This document shows positions 10,885 through 20,092 of a stretch of 40,901 bases of DNA, piece by piece. The position numbers and the translations under genes were made by a program. The DNA is from Zygnema cylindricum. Lineage: Eukaryota > Streptophyta > Zygnematophyceae > Zygnematales > Zygnemataceae. The DNA lies in the NCBI GenBank assembly GCA_037447655.1, contig JBBHKE010002800.1:15007-55907 (forward strand), in the 5' to 3' direction. The notes beneath the pieces were generated by a model. The model was not told the origin of the DNA. It worked only from the letters and a program-made list of their open reading frames with translations, and did no database searches. The first letter of the stretch is position 1, and every line of letters begins with the position of its first letter.

Positions 10885-11449
10885 CAACCAGTTTCCATGA
10901 GAAATCCATACTTTCATACAACAACATTGTACGAAAATTACACACTGTTTCATTGTACCACCCAAACCTTTTTTTCTTTGCAAATACTCTAAAAATTTTA
11001 ACGCATAATTTTCCAACCTTAGTCGTTTCGAAAGATAAACTTGTTTGATAAACCACAAAGTTGATGAATGAGAAAGAGAGCTTGACGCGATAACTTCTAT
11101 TAGTGCATTTATGTTGGAATTTGGTGGTAATTTGGTGGTTTCACGTCTACCTTGTCAAGATACATGGGGCATTTGCGACCTGTGATTTTTTTTTTGTTTT
11201 ATGTTATCCAGGTGAAGCGATTTTACACATTTTGTAGTGGGCTTCCCACTTTAAGGAGGTGAGGACTTCATTATAGAACACGTAGAATTGCCACACTTGG
11301 ATAATATAAACTTGTGTGACAATGGACTACTACGAAAAATTTCACACGTCGAAAGGCCACTAGCATTGCGACAAGGTGGATGCTAATTCACCAATTTATA
11401 ATTTAAAGCCTTTGCCGCAAGATAATTTTGATGGAAGATATCCTGTCAT
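10885..11449. other. No gene seen
   Basis: Unassigned AT-rich sequence with a T11 run near 11188. No reading frame with recognisable homology. Confidence 0.4.
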
Positions 11450-11537
11450 TCTCATTTTGTCTTTCATTCAAGTTCGTGGTTTCCAGCGCTTCGTCTCATT
11501 TTGTCTTTCATTCAAGTTCGTGGTTTCCAGCGCTTCG
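11450..11537. repeat. Two-copy 44-bp tandem duplication
   Basis: The unit starting TCTCATTTTGTC at 11450 is repeated without visible change from 11494. The near-identity suggests a recent local duplication. Confidence 0.9.
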
Positions 11538-12099
11538 GGTTTTAATTTCGAAAGGACAAGGTTGGAAATGCAGGCTCTAAGAACAATAGAGCGTCTCTAG
11601 AGGAAAGGAGGATTTATATGGCACAATGACATACTATATATATTTCGTGCAAATATATATTACAAAAAGATAGGTTCCACATTGAAAGTGGTCAGTTTGT
11701 AAAATTTGTGACGATTTTCAATATTTGAAAGTTAGCTTAATCAAGACGTAACTCTAAATACGTTACTCGATGTAACCAACTCCTAAATATTCCACCCACA
11801 AATGTTATCCGTAAAAATGTGGAGTCTCTTGTTGTAACTACCCTCAAGCGATGTGCCCATGTGCTAAAGTTTTTGAAAATAGGAAAAAGGCAATTCTTAT
11901 GCTACTTGTAGCCCTCAAGGCAAAGACATGACAGAAGCGACAAGAGAAGGAAAGCAATGGTTGTCCATAGCAACCAGAGCTAAGTACACCACACCAAAAA
12001 AGGTGATCCAACATAGATTTGATAGTGGGTCCTAAGGAGTATAAATTAGCCGTCTGTCTTGTCCGCTAAGTCACAGAAAAATCAATACAAATATAGGGT
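11538..12099. other. Unassigned, probably includes the outer part of LTR H
   Basis: If LTR H is about as long as its relatives (~1,045 bp) it would start near 11680. No TG terminus could be fixed, and no gene was recognised. Confidence 0.3.
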
Positions 12100-12727
12100 T
12101 TGATATTTATATAAACATTCAGCACGCATATAATTCAATTAACGACGTCAAACAAGCCGCAAATAATATTTTGCGCGCCCTCTAAATTTGACGAACGACT
12201 ATCAAAGGAAAAATGGAATCCGACGGCTCGCGTGAGTGCTGGCAGCCCCGAATGGCCTTTTAGGCGGGATACGCCAAAATGACCACAGATTGACACGTGG
12301 CGGGTCATTAGAGGTCCGCGGAGGAAGAATAGAAAAATTGTGGCGTCGGACATAGAAGGTAAGGCATCCTTAGCGGTGCTGTACCAATACCGTACGCATT
12401 GTATGGCAGCTAGTAAAAAATATACATTGTTTCGTTGTAATTTACAATCTTCTATTTGGCTCAAGGTTTAAACCCTCTCTTTTAGAGACTTTATGTATAA
12501 ATAAACTGTAATCTGTAATTGAACAAATATAACTTACTGCTCAAGGGAGCGAATTTGGAGATTCTTTTTGCGTCCGACTCAAGGGAGTCTTGTCCTCACA
12601 AGGGTGAGGACGGTGAGAGTTTTTGCCTGCCTAGGTGACAGTGTTCTTTGAGGAGCTAAAGTGATTCAGGGTTATCCTAGAGGCTTTCTTTGAGATGCTC
12701 ATTCTGTAAGATTATGGAGTCCACATA
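12100..12727 (+). mobile_element. LTR of copia element H (3' part)
   Basis: This resembles the element A LTR read in its coding direction: a CTTACTGCTCAAGGGAGC block, a GACTCAAGGGAGTC block and an end ...ATGGAGTCCACATAATTTCA. It is directly followed by a primer site and Gag-coding sequence, so it is a 5' LTR. The ATG at 12710 corresponds to the Gag start inside LTR A, but its fifth codon is TAA. The LTR start was not located. Confidence 0.75.
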
Positions 12728-12739
12728 ATTTCAGACTAT
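12728..12739 (+). promoter_or_regulatory. Primer-binding site of element H (anticodon type)
   Basis: GACTATGGGCCC abuts the LTR end. It differs at two positions from GGTTATGGGCCC, which is complementary to the anticodon arm of eukaryotic initiator tRNA-Met. Confidence 0.7.
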
Positions 12740-13190
12740 GGGCCCACCCTCTTGGGTACCCATGTTTGACAGAACATAATTTGTTTACTGGAGAGCAATA
12801 ATGGTATGGGCACTTTTTGAGAAACAATTTTGGGGTATAGAGTCCAGGGGTATTCCATGTCCTCATCGGCTGCCACCAAGTTTTGGTGGAGTTCGGTTTT
12901 CTAGGGCACCACGATCCTCACTGAATATAGTGGATCTAAAAGAGGAGGAAGAGTAGTTAACCACTTTGGGGTTGGAGGGGCCTACTAAAAGAAAAGGGTT
13001 TACAAAGGCGACTCCGTGATAAATGAAGCACGTGAAGAGATGAAAACTGAGGCAAACGGCAAATCAGTTGTGGAGGTACAAAGATGAGGTGGCCAAGCAC
13101 TTCATTCTTCGAAGTAATGGACAAGGTGTTCGCTTTTCCACTCCTTGCTGTGGAATTCGCCGCCTCATCGTTCATATATTTCGAACGTCA
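12735..13190 (+). pseudogene. Element H gag relic
   Basis: After the primer site the sequence tracks the Gag start of element A: MGPPS-like residues, a RVP(I/M)F-like stretch, a Trp-containing segment around FWGI, and, after a gap, (A/V)AKHFILR at about 13090. Frameshifts and stops are frequent and homology fades near 13190. No zinc knuckle, protease or pol follows. This is a truncated, non-functional relative of A, on the opposite strand. Confidence 0.7.
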
Positions 13191-13438
13191 CATTGGAACC
13201 ATACATTGTTAATTTTTTCGTGAATAAAAATTCAAAGGCTACGCGACAATCTATCACATGTCGAAATCCGGCCTACAATAGCTAAGTAAAAACTCCCCCA
13301 CTCCAGCCTATAGGAGAAGGATTATTGGACGCCATAGTAAAAGACAAAAGAGTTAAAGCATTTGGGAATTGTGTGATCGAGTTGATAATTTCATTATGAA
13401 ACGAGATCCTTTTATACAAAGTGAAAATTGCTAAATAC
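13191..13438. other. No feature recognised
   Basis: Short unassigned stretch between the H gag relic and the TRIM-like element. Confidence 0.4.
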
Positions 13439-13560
13439 TGTTGATAGTACTATACTACACTACACAAAGTAGATTTGGGCGGCTACACAAAGACCAAATC
13501 TATTAGACAAGGTTGACCAACGAAAAGAAAAATAAAAAATAAGACCAAAAGTACAATTAC

Positions 13561-13740
13561 GAGACCACACTTGAATAAGTGGAGTACGGTCTTGTTTATG
13601 TAGGACAAAAGGGACTAAAGGAGACCGCACTTGAATAAGTGGAGAACGGTCATGTGGACTTAGGACGAAAAAGACTAAAGTGGACGACGCACTAATAAGT
13701 GGAGTACGGTCAAATTGACTTAGGACAAAAATGTTAAAGT
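13561..13740. repeat. Minisatellite, three 60-bp units
   Basis: Units at 13561-13620, 13621-13680 and 13681-13740 share AATAAGTGGAG, ACGGTC and TAGGAC. A weaker copy may precede them. The array lies inside the presumed 3' LTR of the TRIM-like element. Confidence 0.85.
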
Positions 13741-13823
13741 GGACGTACGTATTCAGGAGAGAAAAACAGAACGGGTAATTACCCTTAACATGTGTGGAGT
13801 CCGAAGTGGACATTCCTTCTACA

Positions 13824-13834
13824 CGCCCCCTCAC
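13824..13834 (-). promoter_or_regulatory. Polypurine tract of the TRIM-like element
   Basis: The minus strand reads GAGGGGGCG immediately before TGTAGAAGG, the LTR start. This is the usual position for plus-strand DNA priming. Confidence 0.65.
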
Positions 13835-13872
13835 GATATACTCCATCTCGTGTGGCTTGCCAACGTCCCCTA

Positions 13873-13884
13873 GCTCCGATACCA
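13873..13884 (-). promoter_or_regulatory. Primer-binding site of the TRIM-like element
   Basis: The minus strand reads TGGTATCGGAGC directly after LTR end CTCAACA. It differs at one base from the plant consensus TGGTATCAGAGC (initiator tRNA-Met 3' end). Confidence 0.85.
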
Positions 13885-14107
13885 TGTTGAGGATTGGTGA
13901 TATTCAACATATCGCATGGGCGCCAAAGTGAAAACTTTGGAAAAGCCAATCCGGGGATCGAACCCGGGACCTTGTGTTCGTACACTAGCTCTACCAACAA
14001 AGCTACCCAACCGATGTACATGCAAGCGCCTTAAACCGAATTTACGATAATGAACGGCGCACTGGCGATACACACGTGTGGAGTCCGAAGTGGACATTCC
14101 TCCAACA
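13885..14107 (-). repeat. TRIM 5' LTR (223 bp)
   Basis: TG...CA unit with short inverted ends (TGTTG/CAACA), bounded on the inside by the primer site. It contains the tRNA-like sequence at 13944-14012. Confidence 0.75.
13944..14012 (-). ncRNA. tRNA-like sequence inside the TRIM LTR
   Basis: The minus strand has a box A-like TAGCTTTGTTGGTAGAGC and a perfect T-arm, CCGGG-TTCGATC-CCCGG, containing box B. The D-stem GCT/AGC pairs. The acceptor stem is mostly G-U pairs and the anticodon arm does not fold canonically, so this is not a functional tRNA gene. It is more likely a captured tRNA or SINE head that could supply a Pol III promoter within the LTR. Confidence 0.7.
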
Positions 14108-14870
14108 TCTCTTCCGCTTATGTCACCCTTCCTCCGTCCTTCCCTTCCTCCTTGCCTCATTCTTTGTGTCCCTCCTATACCCTCTTCCCCCTCTTTTTCT
14201 TCCCTTCTCACTTTCATCTCTCCCTGACTCCTGCAATACATTTTTTAATCCTCTATCCCTCCCTTCATTTTTCATATTTTCAATTATTTCTTCCTTTCTA
14301 CCTCTCCCTTCCTCCATCCTATTTTCTCTCATTTTTTATATTTTTTTACTTGTCCCTATTCCGCCTCTCTTCCCATCTTTCGTTCCATCCTCTCTTCAAT
14401 TTGCATGTTTCCTCCCTCATTTCTCTCTTTTAATTTCGTTTTTTCCCATTCTCTTATCCCTCCGTTTATTTTGTCGATTTCAAGCGCTTGCATCTCCCTC
14501 TATTTCACTCTATCTTCCCCTCGTTTACTTTTTTTTTCATCACCTCTCTATCTCTCTTTTCCACCATCCTTCAAACTCCTTCTTCCATCGTCTCTCTCCC
14601 TCCACTTCTCTCCTTCCCTTTCGTGTCTCTCCTTTCTCCTCTGGCCTTCGGTCCTCCTCCTCCTAGGGGCTAACTTTTCCTTTTCTATTCCATCTAAATC
14701 TCTTTCCAAGTTTTAGCTTGAAGGGTGCGTTAAAGATAACTTGTAACTGCTCTACTCCTTCCCTCCCACTCTCTCCCCCTTATTTCACCCTTTCTTTTCC
14801 TTTCATTTCTTCCTTCCCTCACTCTCCGTCTCTCTCTTGTACCCCGTTCACCCTTCCTACTAGAATTTGA
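14108..14870. repeat. Long polypyrimidine tract (plus strand)
   Basis: Roughly 760 bp are strongly C+T biased on the plus strand (TTCCTCC, CTTTCTCTC and similar), with a short mixed interruption near 14660-14750. Several frames stay open because pyrimidine-only codons cannot be stops; the predicted Ser/Phe/Leu/Pro-rich peptides are artefacts of composition. Confidence 0.85.
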
Positions 14871-15399
14871 TTGTTTGAGGCCAAGAAGGCACGAGAAAGG
14901 TTTCCTAATGCATTTGATGAAATATATTGAGTTTTTGGGATAATTTTTTTGAATGAGAGCTCCCTTGAACACAGTCACACAGTATTAATTACTATGGAGA
15001 GTAACGTGCAATTAAAGGGTACTATTTGGAGAGGATCCTAACAAAGACTAATTGGCTTTTTACAAGGTGGTGAACTATAGAGGTGTTAAAATCGAATAAA
15101 AAAAATGATATTATAAAAACAAACATTTTAAGAATTATAGATGTATGTAGGACATAGATATCAAATTCAATTTTTTGACGTCCAAAAGAATAATGTGCTA
15201 CAAACAAGCATGAAAAAATGAAAACCTTGAATGACTAAATAATAGGTGAGTTCACGAAGATCTGTCATATCAAAATGGCCCCTAAGTAAGGATTTGACGG
15301 CAAAAACTTAAGAGAGTGAGGGGTCAACAAAGATATAGTCATCATCTTTCATGGCCACAATGATTAAAGAGGTGACTTACCCACAAGAGTAAATGATAA
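14871..15399. other. No gene recognised
   Basis: AT-rich sequence. The right-hand part may belong to the minus-strand copia relic that becomes recognisable from about 15400. Confidence 0.4.
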
Positions 15400-15690
15400 A
15401 GTTGGCAACGATGCTAGTAAAGTCTTATGGCGCATAATGCCATCAATAGTCTTATTCTATTCACGAAGGGGTTATTTTAAGCCATAGATAGTTTGGATGA
15501 GTTGACAAACAAGATGTTGAAATCAGAGGGAAATGTAGCCTTTAGGCTATTGTATATAAACATCTTTGACATCCATTTGGTGAACATGGAAATCATGTTC
15601 AAAACCTAAACCAAAATGAGTTCGAGTCAACATCAATCAAGCAAGAGGAGCATAGGTTTTGTTAACTCAATACCTTAAAGATTAAACTCA
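15400..15690 (-). pseudogene. Copia reverse transcriptase relic
   Basis: Read on the minus strand, three RT landmarks appear in the right order: KTYAPLA (15660-15640), HVHQMDVKD with the first catalytic-region Asp (about 15590-15565), and CQLIQTIYGLK (about 15520-15490). These correspond to TFAPVVR, VHQMDIKTAF and CRLIKSLYGLK in element A. Stops and frameshifts break the frame. The YVDD box and RNase H were not found. The relic ends abruptly at about 15690, next to the tRNA-like sequence. Confidence 0.7.
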
Positions 15691-15693
15691 TCT

Positions 15694-15766
15694 GAGCTGG
15701 TGGTACAATGGTTAGTACATTCACAGCTAAAGTGAAAGGTCCCAGGCTCAAATCTTGACCAGCTCA
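15694..15766 (+). tRNA. tRNA-like cloverleaf (pseudo-tRNA or SINE head)
   Basis: A full cloverleaf can be drawn. The acceptor is GAGCTGG/CCAGCTC (7 of 7), the D-stem GTAC/GTAC and the anticodon stem TTCAC/GTGAA (5 of 5). The T-arm is CCAGG-CTCAAAT-CTTGA with one mismatch and one wobble, and the discriminator base is A. The 7-base anticodon loop AGCTAAA would place CTA at 34-36, but position 33 is G instead of the near-universal T. Box B reads GGCTCAAATCT, off consensus. A decayed tRNA gene or SINE head is more likely than a working suppressor tRNA. No poly-T terminator follows immediately. Confidence 0.65.
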
Positions 15767-15837
15767 TCATTCCCTTTATTGGGATCATCCATTCTATCCC
15801 CCGATTCTAGGAATCTTAACATGAGTTTGAAGCATAC

Positions 15838-17310
15838 TCCACAAAGATGTCACAAATGGCGGACGCACCCTACTTTTTGTTTGATAATGGTGTGGCGTTC
15901 CGATTATTGGATGACCCTTTTTTAAGGCAACATTGAACAAAACCCATGAGATAGGGGGGTCTTACAAGTTAGCTTACCACAATGCCATGAGAAGTCGTCT
16001 CCTATTTGAGTCCAAGGCAACGGTCATTAACAATTTGGCGAGCTATGTGGAGACGATAGAAGTCACCGATGCCTCTATCACATCAAACGGTGGGACATTT
16101 GTTGATGAAACCCCTATTTTTAACATTCTAAGTATCACTCCTAAAGGTGACATGTTTCTCACGGCGAAAAACACTAGTGGGCAATCAAGGATGCCGAATA
16201 CATTTGTAAGGTGATGGAGATGGGAGTTCTTGCGTTGAGGGTCGAGCATGTTGTGTAAGTTGTGATAGATTCTGCTCTTGTGAAGAAGGCACCTGCCTCA
16301 GTGCTCTTGAGTTAGTACCCTTCCATCACGTGGATACCATGCTCTACCCGGATATTGAAATTGAACTTGATGTTTGAGGATTGGGACAAGTTACCATTTA
16401 TTTCAAAACCCTTATGGGAGGCAAAAATGGTGTGAATGATCATGCTTAGAGGTTTTTCCAGGTGAAAGACAAACTCTACATTTCGGCTTTAGAAACTTGG
16501 AGAGACCACATTAGCGACAAATTTGGTCATGCTCTAGAAGTTTTTCTAGATGAAAGACAACATGGGATGTTAAATATTTAATGATGGTTTCAAGCAGTGG
16601 ATGGGAACGGCTAGGGAGTGTTTAATATTTGATGATGGTTTTAAGAATTAGATGGGCACAGCTACACACAAGTTCGAGGGAGCTAAGATTAAAGGCCACA
16701 TTTTGAGCCCAAAGTTTCAGATGAGAATGATGGTGGTTCTGATAGTTCGAGAGCATGTGGTTTGGCTGATGAGTGAGTGTGACAACGGGGCCCCAAATGT
16801 GCTAAAGTTTTATCATGGTTTTTACATGATTGGGCAGTTTTTGCAGAAAGTATCCAACAATGGAGGAGAAAAAAAAATTGAAGGCCAACAAATTTTGGAG
16901 GATCTGAAGACATCTTCGATGCTTACATAGGTGATGGCACATAGACCCATGTATGCGGTCGGCTTTGTACTATATCTCGAGTACCATAGTGTTGCCTATA
17001 GGGAACATCCAAATGGAAGGGTGACGTAATGCTTCAAGACAATGCTTGAAAGGATGTTACCAAATGTGGAGGACTAAGCTGAGGCCCATATGGAACTAAG
17101 TATGGAGGTTTTCAGGGTGTCTTTGGTAGGGAGTTAACGAAAGCTTATGCTAAAACGATATCATGGTGGAAGTGGTGGCGTTAGTTTGGGGCTCTAACTC
17201 ATATCCTATAGAAGGTAGCAATTAAAATTGTTGCCTAGTGCTTAGTGGCCAACTCATATGAGATGAATTGGTCAACCTATGATCATATTCACTCTTAAAA
17301 AAAAACAGGC
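15838..17310 (+). pseudogene. hAT transposase relic (DUF659 to dimerisation domain)
   Basis: Homology is recognisable through several frames. At 15838-15960 a FLFDNGVAFRLLDDPFF-like segment resembles the start of the DUF659 domain. At 16070-16190 come DASITSNGG and NILSITPKGDMFL, DUF659 signatures. At 16310-16420 come YPSITWIPC and DKLPFI. At about 17215-17300 comes a C-terminal KIVA...NWSTYDHIHS, the hAT dimerisation motif (usually ERNWSTF-HIH). Order and spacing fit a transposase of about 500 residues. Many stops and shifts, plus a ~57-bp duplication near 16565-16660, mean it is dead. Terminal repeats were not located. Domain calls come from memory of the family. Confidence 0.75.
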
Positions 17311-17517
17311 TAACAGCTAAAGGGGCCAATGATTAGGTGTGGGTAATGTAAATTATGAAGTGGCCATGATAGCATGGGAAAAGGAGGAAGGGGAGGTAAG
17401 GGAATGGAGTTTGATGAACACATGTTTGACCTAGAATTGGGGTAAAGAGAAATAGAGATGATAAATCTATTCACAACCTATAACGAGTTGAGAAAATTTT
17501 AATGTGAAAACAAAACC

Positions 17518-17676
17518 ACATCCCTCAAATTCATACAAAGATGTTTATCTTTTGCTTCAATGTGAGCTTGTCTTTCTTCATTGTTGATATGTTGTAACAT
17601 CCCTCAAATTAATTGAAAGATGGTTTTTTTTTGTTTCATTATGAATATTTTCTCCTCATTGTTGACATGTTCTAAC
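17518..17676. repeat. Two-copy ~79-bp tandem repeat
   Basis: Two units both begin ACATCCCTCAAATT and end near TTGTTGAyATGTT; they differ at many positions. Downstream, 17690-17880 contains recurring GTAGCCTGGTC and CCTCGT motifs but no gene. Confidence 0.7.
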
Positions 17677-17880
17677 ACGACCATGTTAAACAGTTGATGA
17701 CGCAGCCTGATCGCTCGACGAGGTAGCCTGGTCATTGGTTTAACAATAAGACGGCCTCGTCCCTCGTAGGCGAATTAACGACGTGGCCGTCTGGCTGCTC
17801 AATAAAGTAGCCTGGTCGTTAGTCGTTCTTTAACCAGTGAGAGCGCCTCGTTGCTAGTTTTTAAACCACAACGAGGCATT

Positions 17881-18797
17881 TGAAATTTTGTGGACTCCAT
17901 AGTCCCACAGAATGCACGGCTCAAATAAAGCCTCTAGGATAACATTGACTCGCTTCAGATTACAGAAGAATAATTACCACCTTGGTAGGAAACAACTCTA
18001 ACCAACTTTACCTCGTGAAAATTGGACTCCTTTGAATCCACAGCAAAAAAAATCGCTAAATCTGTTCGAGTGAGCAGCTAGTTATGGCTGATCAAAGTCA
18101 GCAAATATATATATAGAGACTCTCTAGGAGAGAGATAATCTAAAATTACCGAAGTCCTAAACCCCTACTCCCTACTAAGTTGTCGACCAATCAAAAGAAT
18201 GTAAAGTACAAAACTGTACAAGTCAAAACTACGCTAGTGGCCATAGATTTTGTATAGCTTTTGTACAACACTAGTAATAACACCATACCTTCCACATCCG
18301 ACCCCATGGCTTTGTCCCCTTCTCCTGTGGTATCCACTGGAGAGCTACCATGCGTCAATCTATAGCTTTTTTGGCATTAGCCGCCAAAAGAACCATTTTT
18401 GGCTACTGGCGCTCACGCGGGCCGTCCAATCACATTACATTCCGAAACGTTGTCCATTCATTTAGACGATGTAGGGGATTTAGTAGATATTGTCTGTGAG
18501 TAGGTAGTTCAGGACTTCGGTATATTTTTGAGGTTTTAAAAGTCCTCTCTCCTAGATGCCATCTTTATATAACTGTTGACTTTGATCTGCGAAAACTAAT
18601 TGCTCACTGGAGCAATTTCAGTAATTATTTTTGCGTCGGATTCAAGTGAGTCATGTCTTCAAAAAGGTGAAACTGGTCTTAGTTAATTACAACCAAGGTG
18701 GCAGTTATTCTTGTGTGAACTAGAGTGGGTTGAGGCTATCTTAGAGGCTTAATGTGAGTTGTGCATTCTGTAGGACTATGGAGTCCACATAATTTCA
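17881..18797. mobile_element. Two copia LTR ends joined head-to-head
   Basis: The left part, read on the minus strand, and the right part (about 18480-18797), read on the plus strand, both end in ATGGAGTCCACA(A/T)AATTTCA, like LTR H. They share about 300 bp of inverted homology, including AAGCCTCTA(G/A)GATA and GACTCnnTTGAATCC. The left part extends further and contains the GGACGGCCCGCGTGAGCGCC block found in LTR H. Outer flanks (GCATT, CTCAA) do not match. One LTR inserted into another and trimmed, or an inverted duplication, would both give this. Confidence 0.7.
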
Positions 18798-18804
18798 CTC
18801 AACA

Positions 18805-18985
18805 CTTTTATTTACATGTGGTTGCCGTATTTTTGTTATCGTAAACCTTGGCCATCCGTGTAAATTGTTGATTCTTGTCAACTTTCACAAGCGCGGCAAA
18901 ATTTTAGCAGATTGTTAATAGATCTCGGAAGTCAAAACGGTTAAACGGATTGAACGTCGAATCTAAACTCAACGATTACAGTATT
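18805..18985 (+). repeat. Second copy of the fold-back arm (partial)
   Basis: This matches the right arm of the fold-back element at about 5320-5505. Shared landmarks in order are TTTTATTTACATGTGGT, GTTATCGTAAAC-like, CAAGCGCGGCAAAATTTTA and a TAAACTCAACG-like end. Only one arm is present; the other ends are missing. Confidence 0.8.
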
Positions 18986-19800
18986 TTAACTTTGTTTCAA
19001 TGTATACATAAAATATACAATCTTAGACAAGATGACAATGTGTGCAATTCTGTGTCCTCCATTGGACTACAAAATACAGAAAGCCTCTAGATAGTTATTA
19101 ACTAGCCCACTTTAAGCCACAGCCACTGCTGCCCAAGTAATCAGGCTCAAGTAATCACGCTGACAATCTGTACGCACCCATGTGCAGCCTGGACTCCCTT
19201 GAGTCCGTAGGAAAAAGAATCTCTGAAAACGCCCAACAAGGCGATAAGTTATGAGGCAGTAAAAATGCCAATTTGTACAAACTCTCAAAGGGAGAGGTGA
19301 CTACCTACCAAATTTTCTAAGTCCTGATTCCCTCTAATAACTTCTATCTACTGAAGTACGGACCAATCAGATTACTGTACCGTACCAAAAAGTACTACTG
19401 CTGGTGTACCTTTTGTACGGCCTATGTACGACAAGGCTATTAAGCGGATGCGTGTCTGTTTTTTACTCGTCCGTACATTCCTCGCAATTCCTATGACCAA
19501 ATGTCATCTCTCTACGTGGCTCCAGGTCATGCCACGTCACAAAACGCCAAGGTGACCACTTCAGGATTTCGGCGATGATGTGCGCCGTCAAATTCGCAAT
19601 GAGACGCAATCGTAGCCGTTATAAATACTTGCGCGATATTTGCTTCGTTGCCAAAAACATGCGTGGTATTCGTTTTTGAAATGATGTCGTACTTCGTACT
19701 TTAATAAAACTGTATCTATGCACGCCGTATCCAGTTTTAGTTAAATGAATTTGTTCCTTTCTAAATGTATATATATTTATCACATTTCATAGCATTTAGC

Positions 19801-19889
19801 ATTGGTCCTAGTCTAATTGGATAAAGGTAACCGCTGTTGGTCAACCTGACGACCGGTAGGTACCGGGATCAAATCCCGGGTCCGTCATG
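19801..19889 (+). ncRNA. tRNA-like module inside the solo LTR
   Basis: Box A-like TAGTCTAATTGGATAAAGG at 19809 and a perfect T-arm, CCGGG-ATCAAAT-CCCGG, at 19863-19879 with box B GGGATCAAATCCC. It aligns with the module in LTR A (32380-32465). It runs on the strand opposite to the element's coding direction. The acceptor stem is not canonical. Confidence 0.7.
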
Positions 19890-19951
19890 TATATTTTTAG
19901 AGTAACCTATTAAAAATAACTGCCTGTTGGACTAGGATAGCCATGGATGAA

Positions 19952-20009
19952 CCACCCTCTCTATCCTTCAGTGACTACAACAAGTATGGGGGTTAGAGAG
20001 AGGAGGTGG
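19952..20009. other. Conserved hairpin in the solo LTR
   Basis: CCACC...CTCTCTA pairs with TAGAGAGAGG..GGTGG around the loop core AGTGACTACAACAAGT. LTR A has the same loop (one or two changes) with a different but still complementary stem. Confidence 0.65.
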
Positions 20010-20092
20010 AGGCAGGTTGTGTGTCCTTTTTTTTTATGCTAACATATTAAACCTAGAAAATACTCTAGAAATCTATCAATTTCAACAATGTG

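Larger units (their letters stand above)
13439..14107 (-). mobile_element. TRIM-like miniature LTR element
   Basis: On the minus strand the order is LTR (14107-13885), primer site (13884-13873), a 61-bp internal region, a G-rich polypurine tract (13834-13824) and the start of a second LTR at 13823. Both LTRs begin with the same ~35 bp containing GGAATGTCCACTTCGGACTC. They then diverge: the first holds a tRNA-like unit, the second a 60-bp minisatellite. The far end of the second LTR is placed at 13439 because TGTTGATAG resembles the other LTR's TGTTGAGGA. This is uncertain and no target duplication was found. With no coding capacity, this fits a terminal-repeat retrotransposon in miniature, mobilised in trans. 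Confidence 0.7.
19043..20087 (-). mobile_element. Solo LTR (relative of element A), target duplication ATGTG
   Basis: The TG...CA unit of 1,045 bp starts TGCAATTCTGTGTCCTCC on the plus strand (LTR A: TGAAACTCTGAGACCTCC) and ends ...TTTCAACA. ATGTG flanks both sides (19038-19042 and 20088-20092). Order of parts, length and many blocks match LTR A, so the element would have been read on the minus strand. The flanks outside ATGTG are two copies of one ~38-bp sequence, so insertion was at the joint of a pre-existing tandem duplication. No internal region remains. Confidence 0.9.

Noticed and set aside
13944-14012. Functional tRNA gene on the minus strand
   Set aside because: Box A and box B are good, but the acceptor stem is mostly G-U pairs and no proper anticodon arm forms.
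13885-14107. Cassandra-type TRIM with 5S rRNA
   Set aside because: The Pol III-like motif in the LTR is tRNA-like (TTCGATC T-loop), not a 5S internal control region.
14076-14716. Overlapping long open frames rich in Ser, Phe, Leu and Pro
   Set aside because: They follow from the polypyrimidine composition, which excludes stop codons in several frames; no domain or start context supports them.
15694-15766. Functional suppressor tRNA gene
   Set aside because: Position 33 is not T, box B is off consensus and the T-stem has a mismatch; a pseudo-tRNA or SINE head is more likely.
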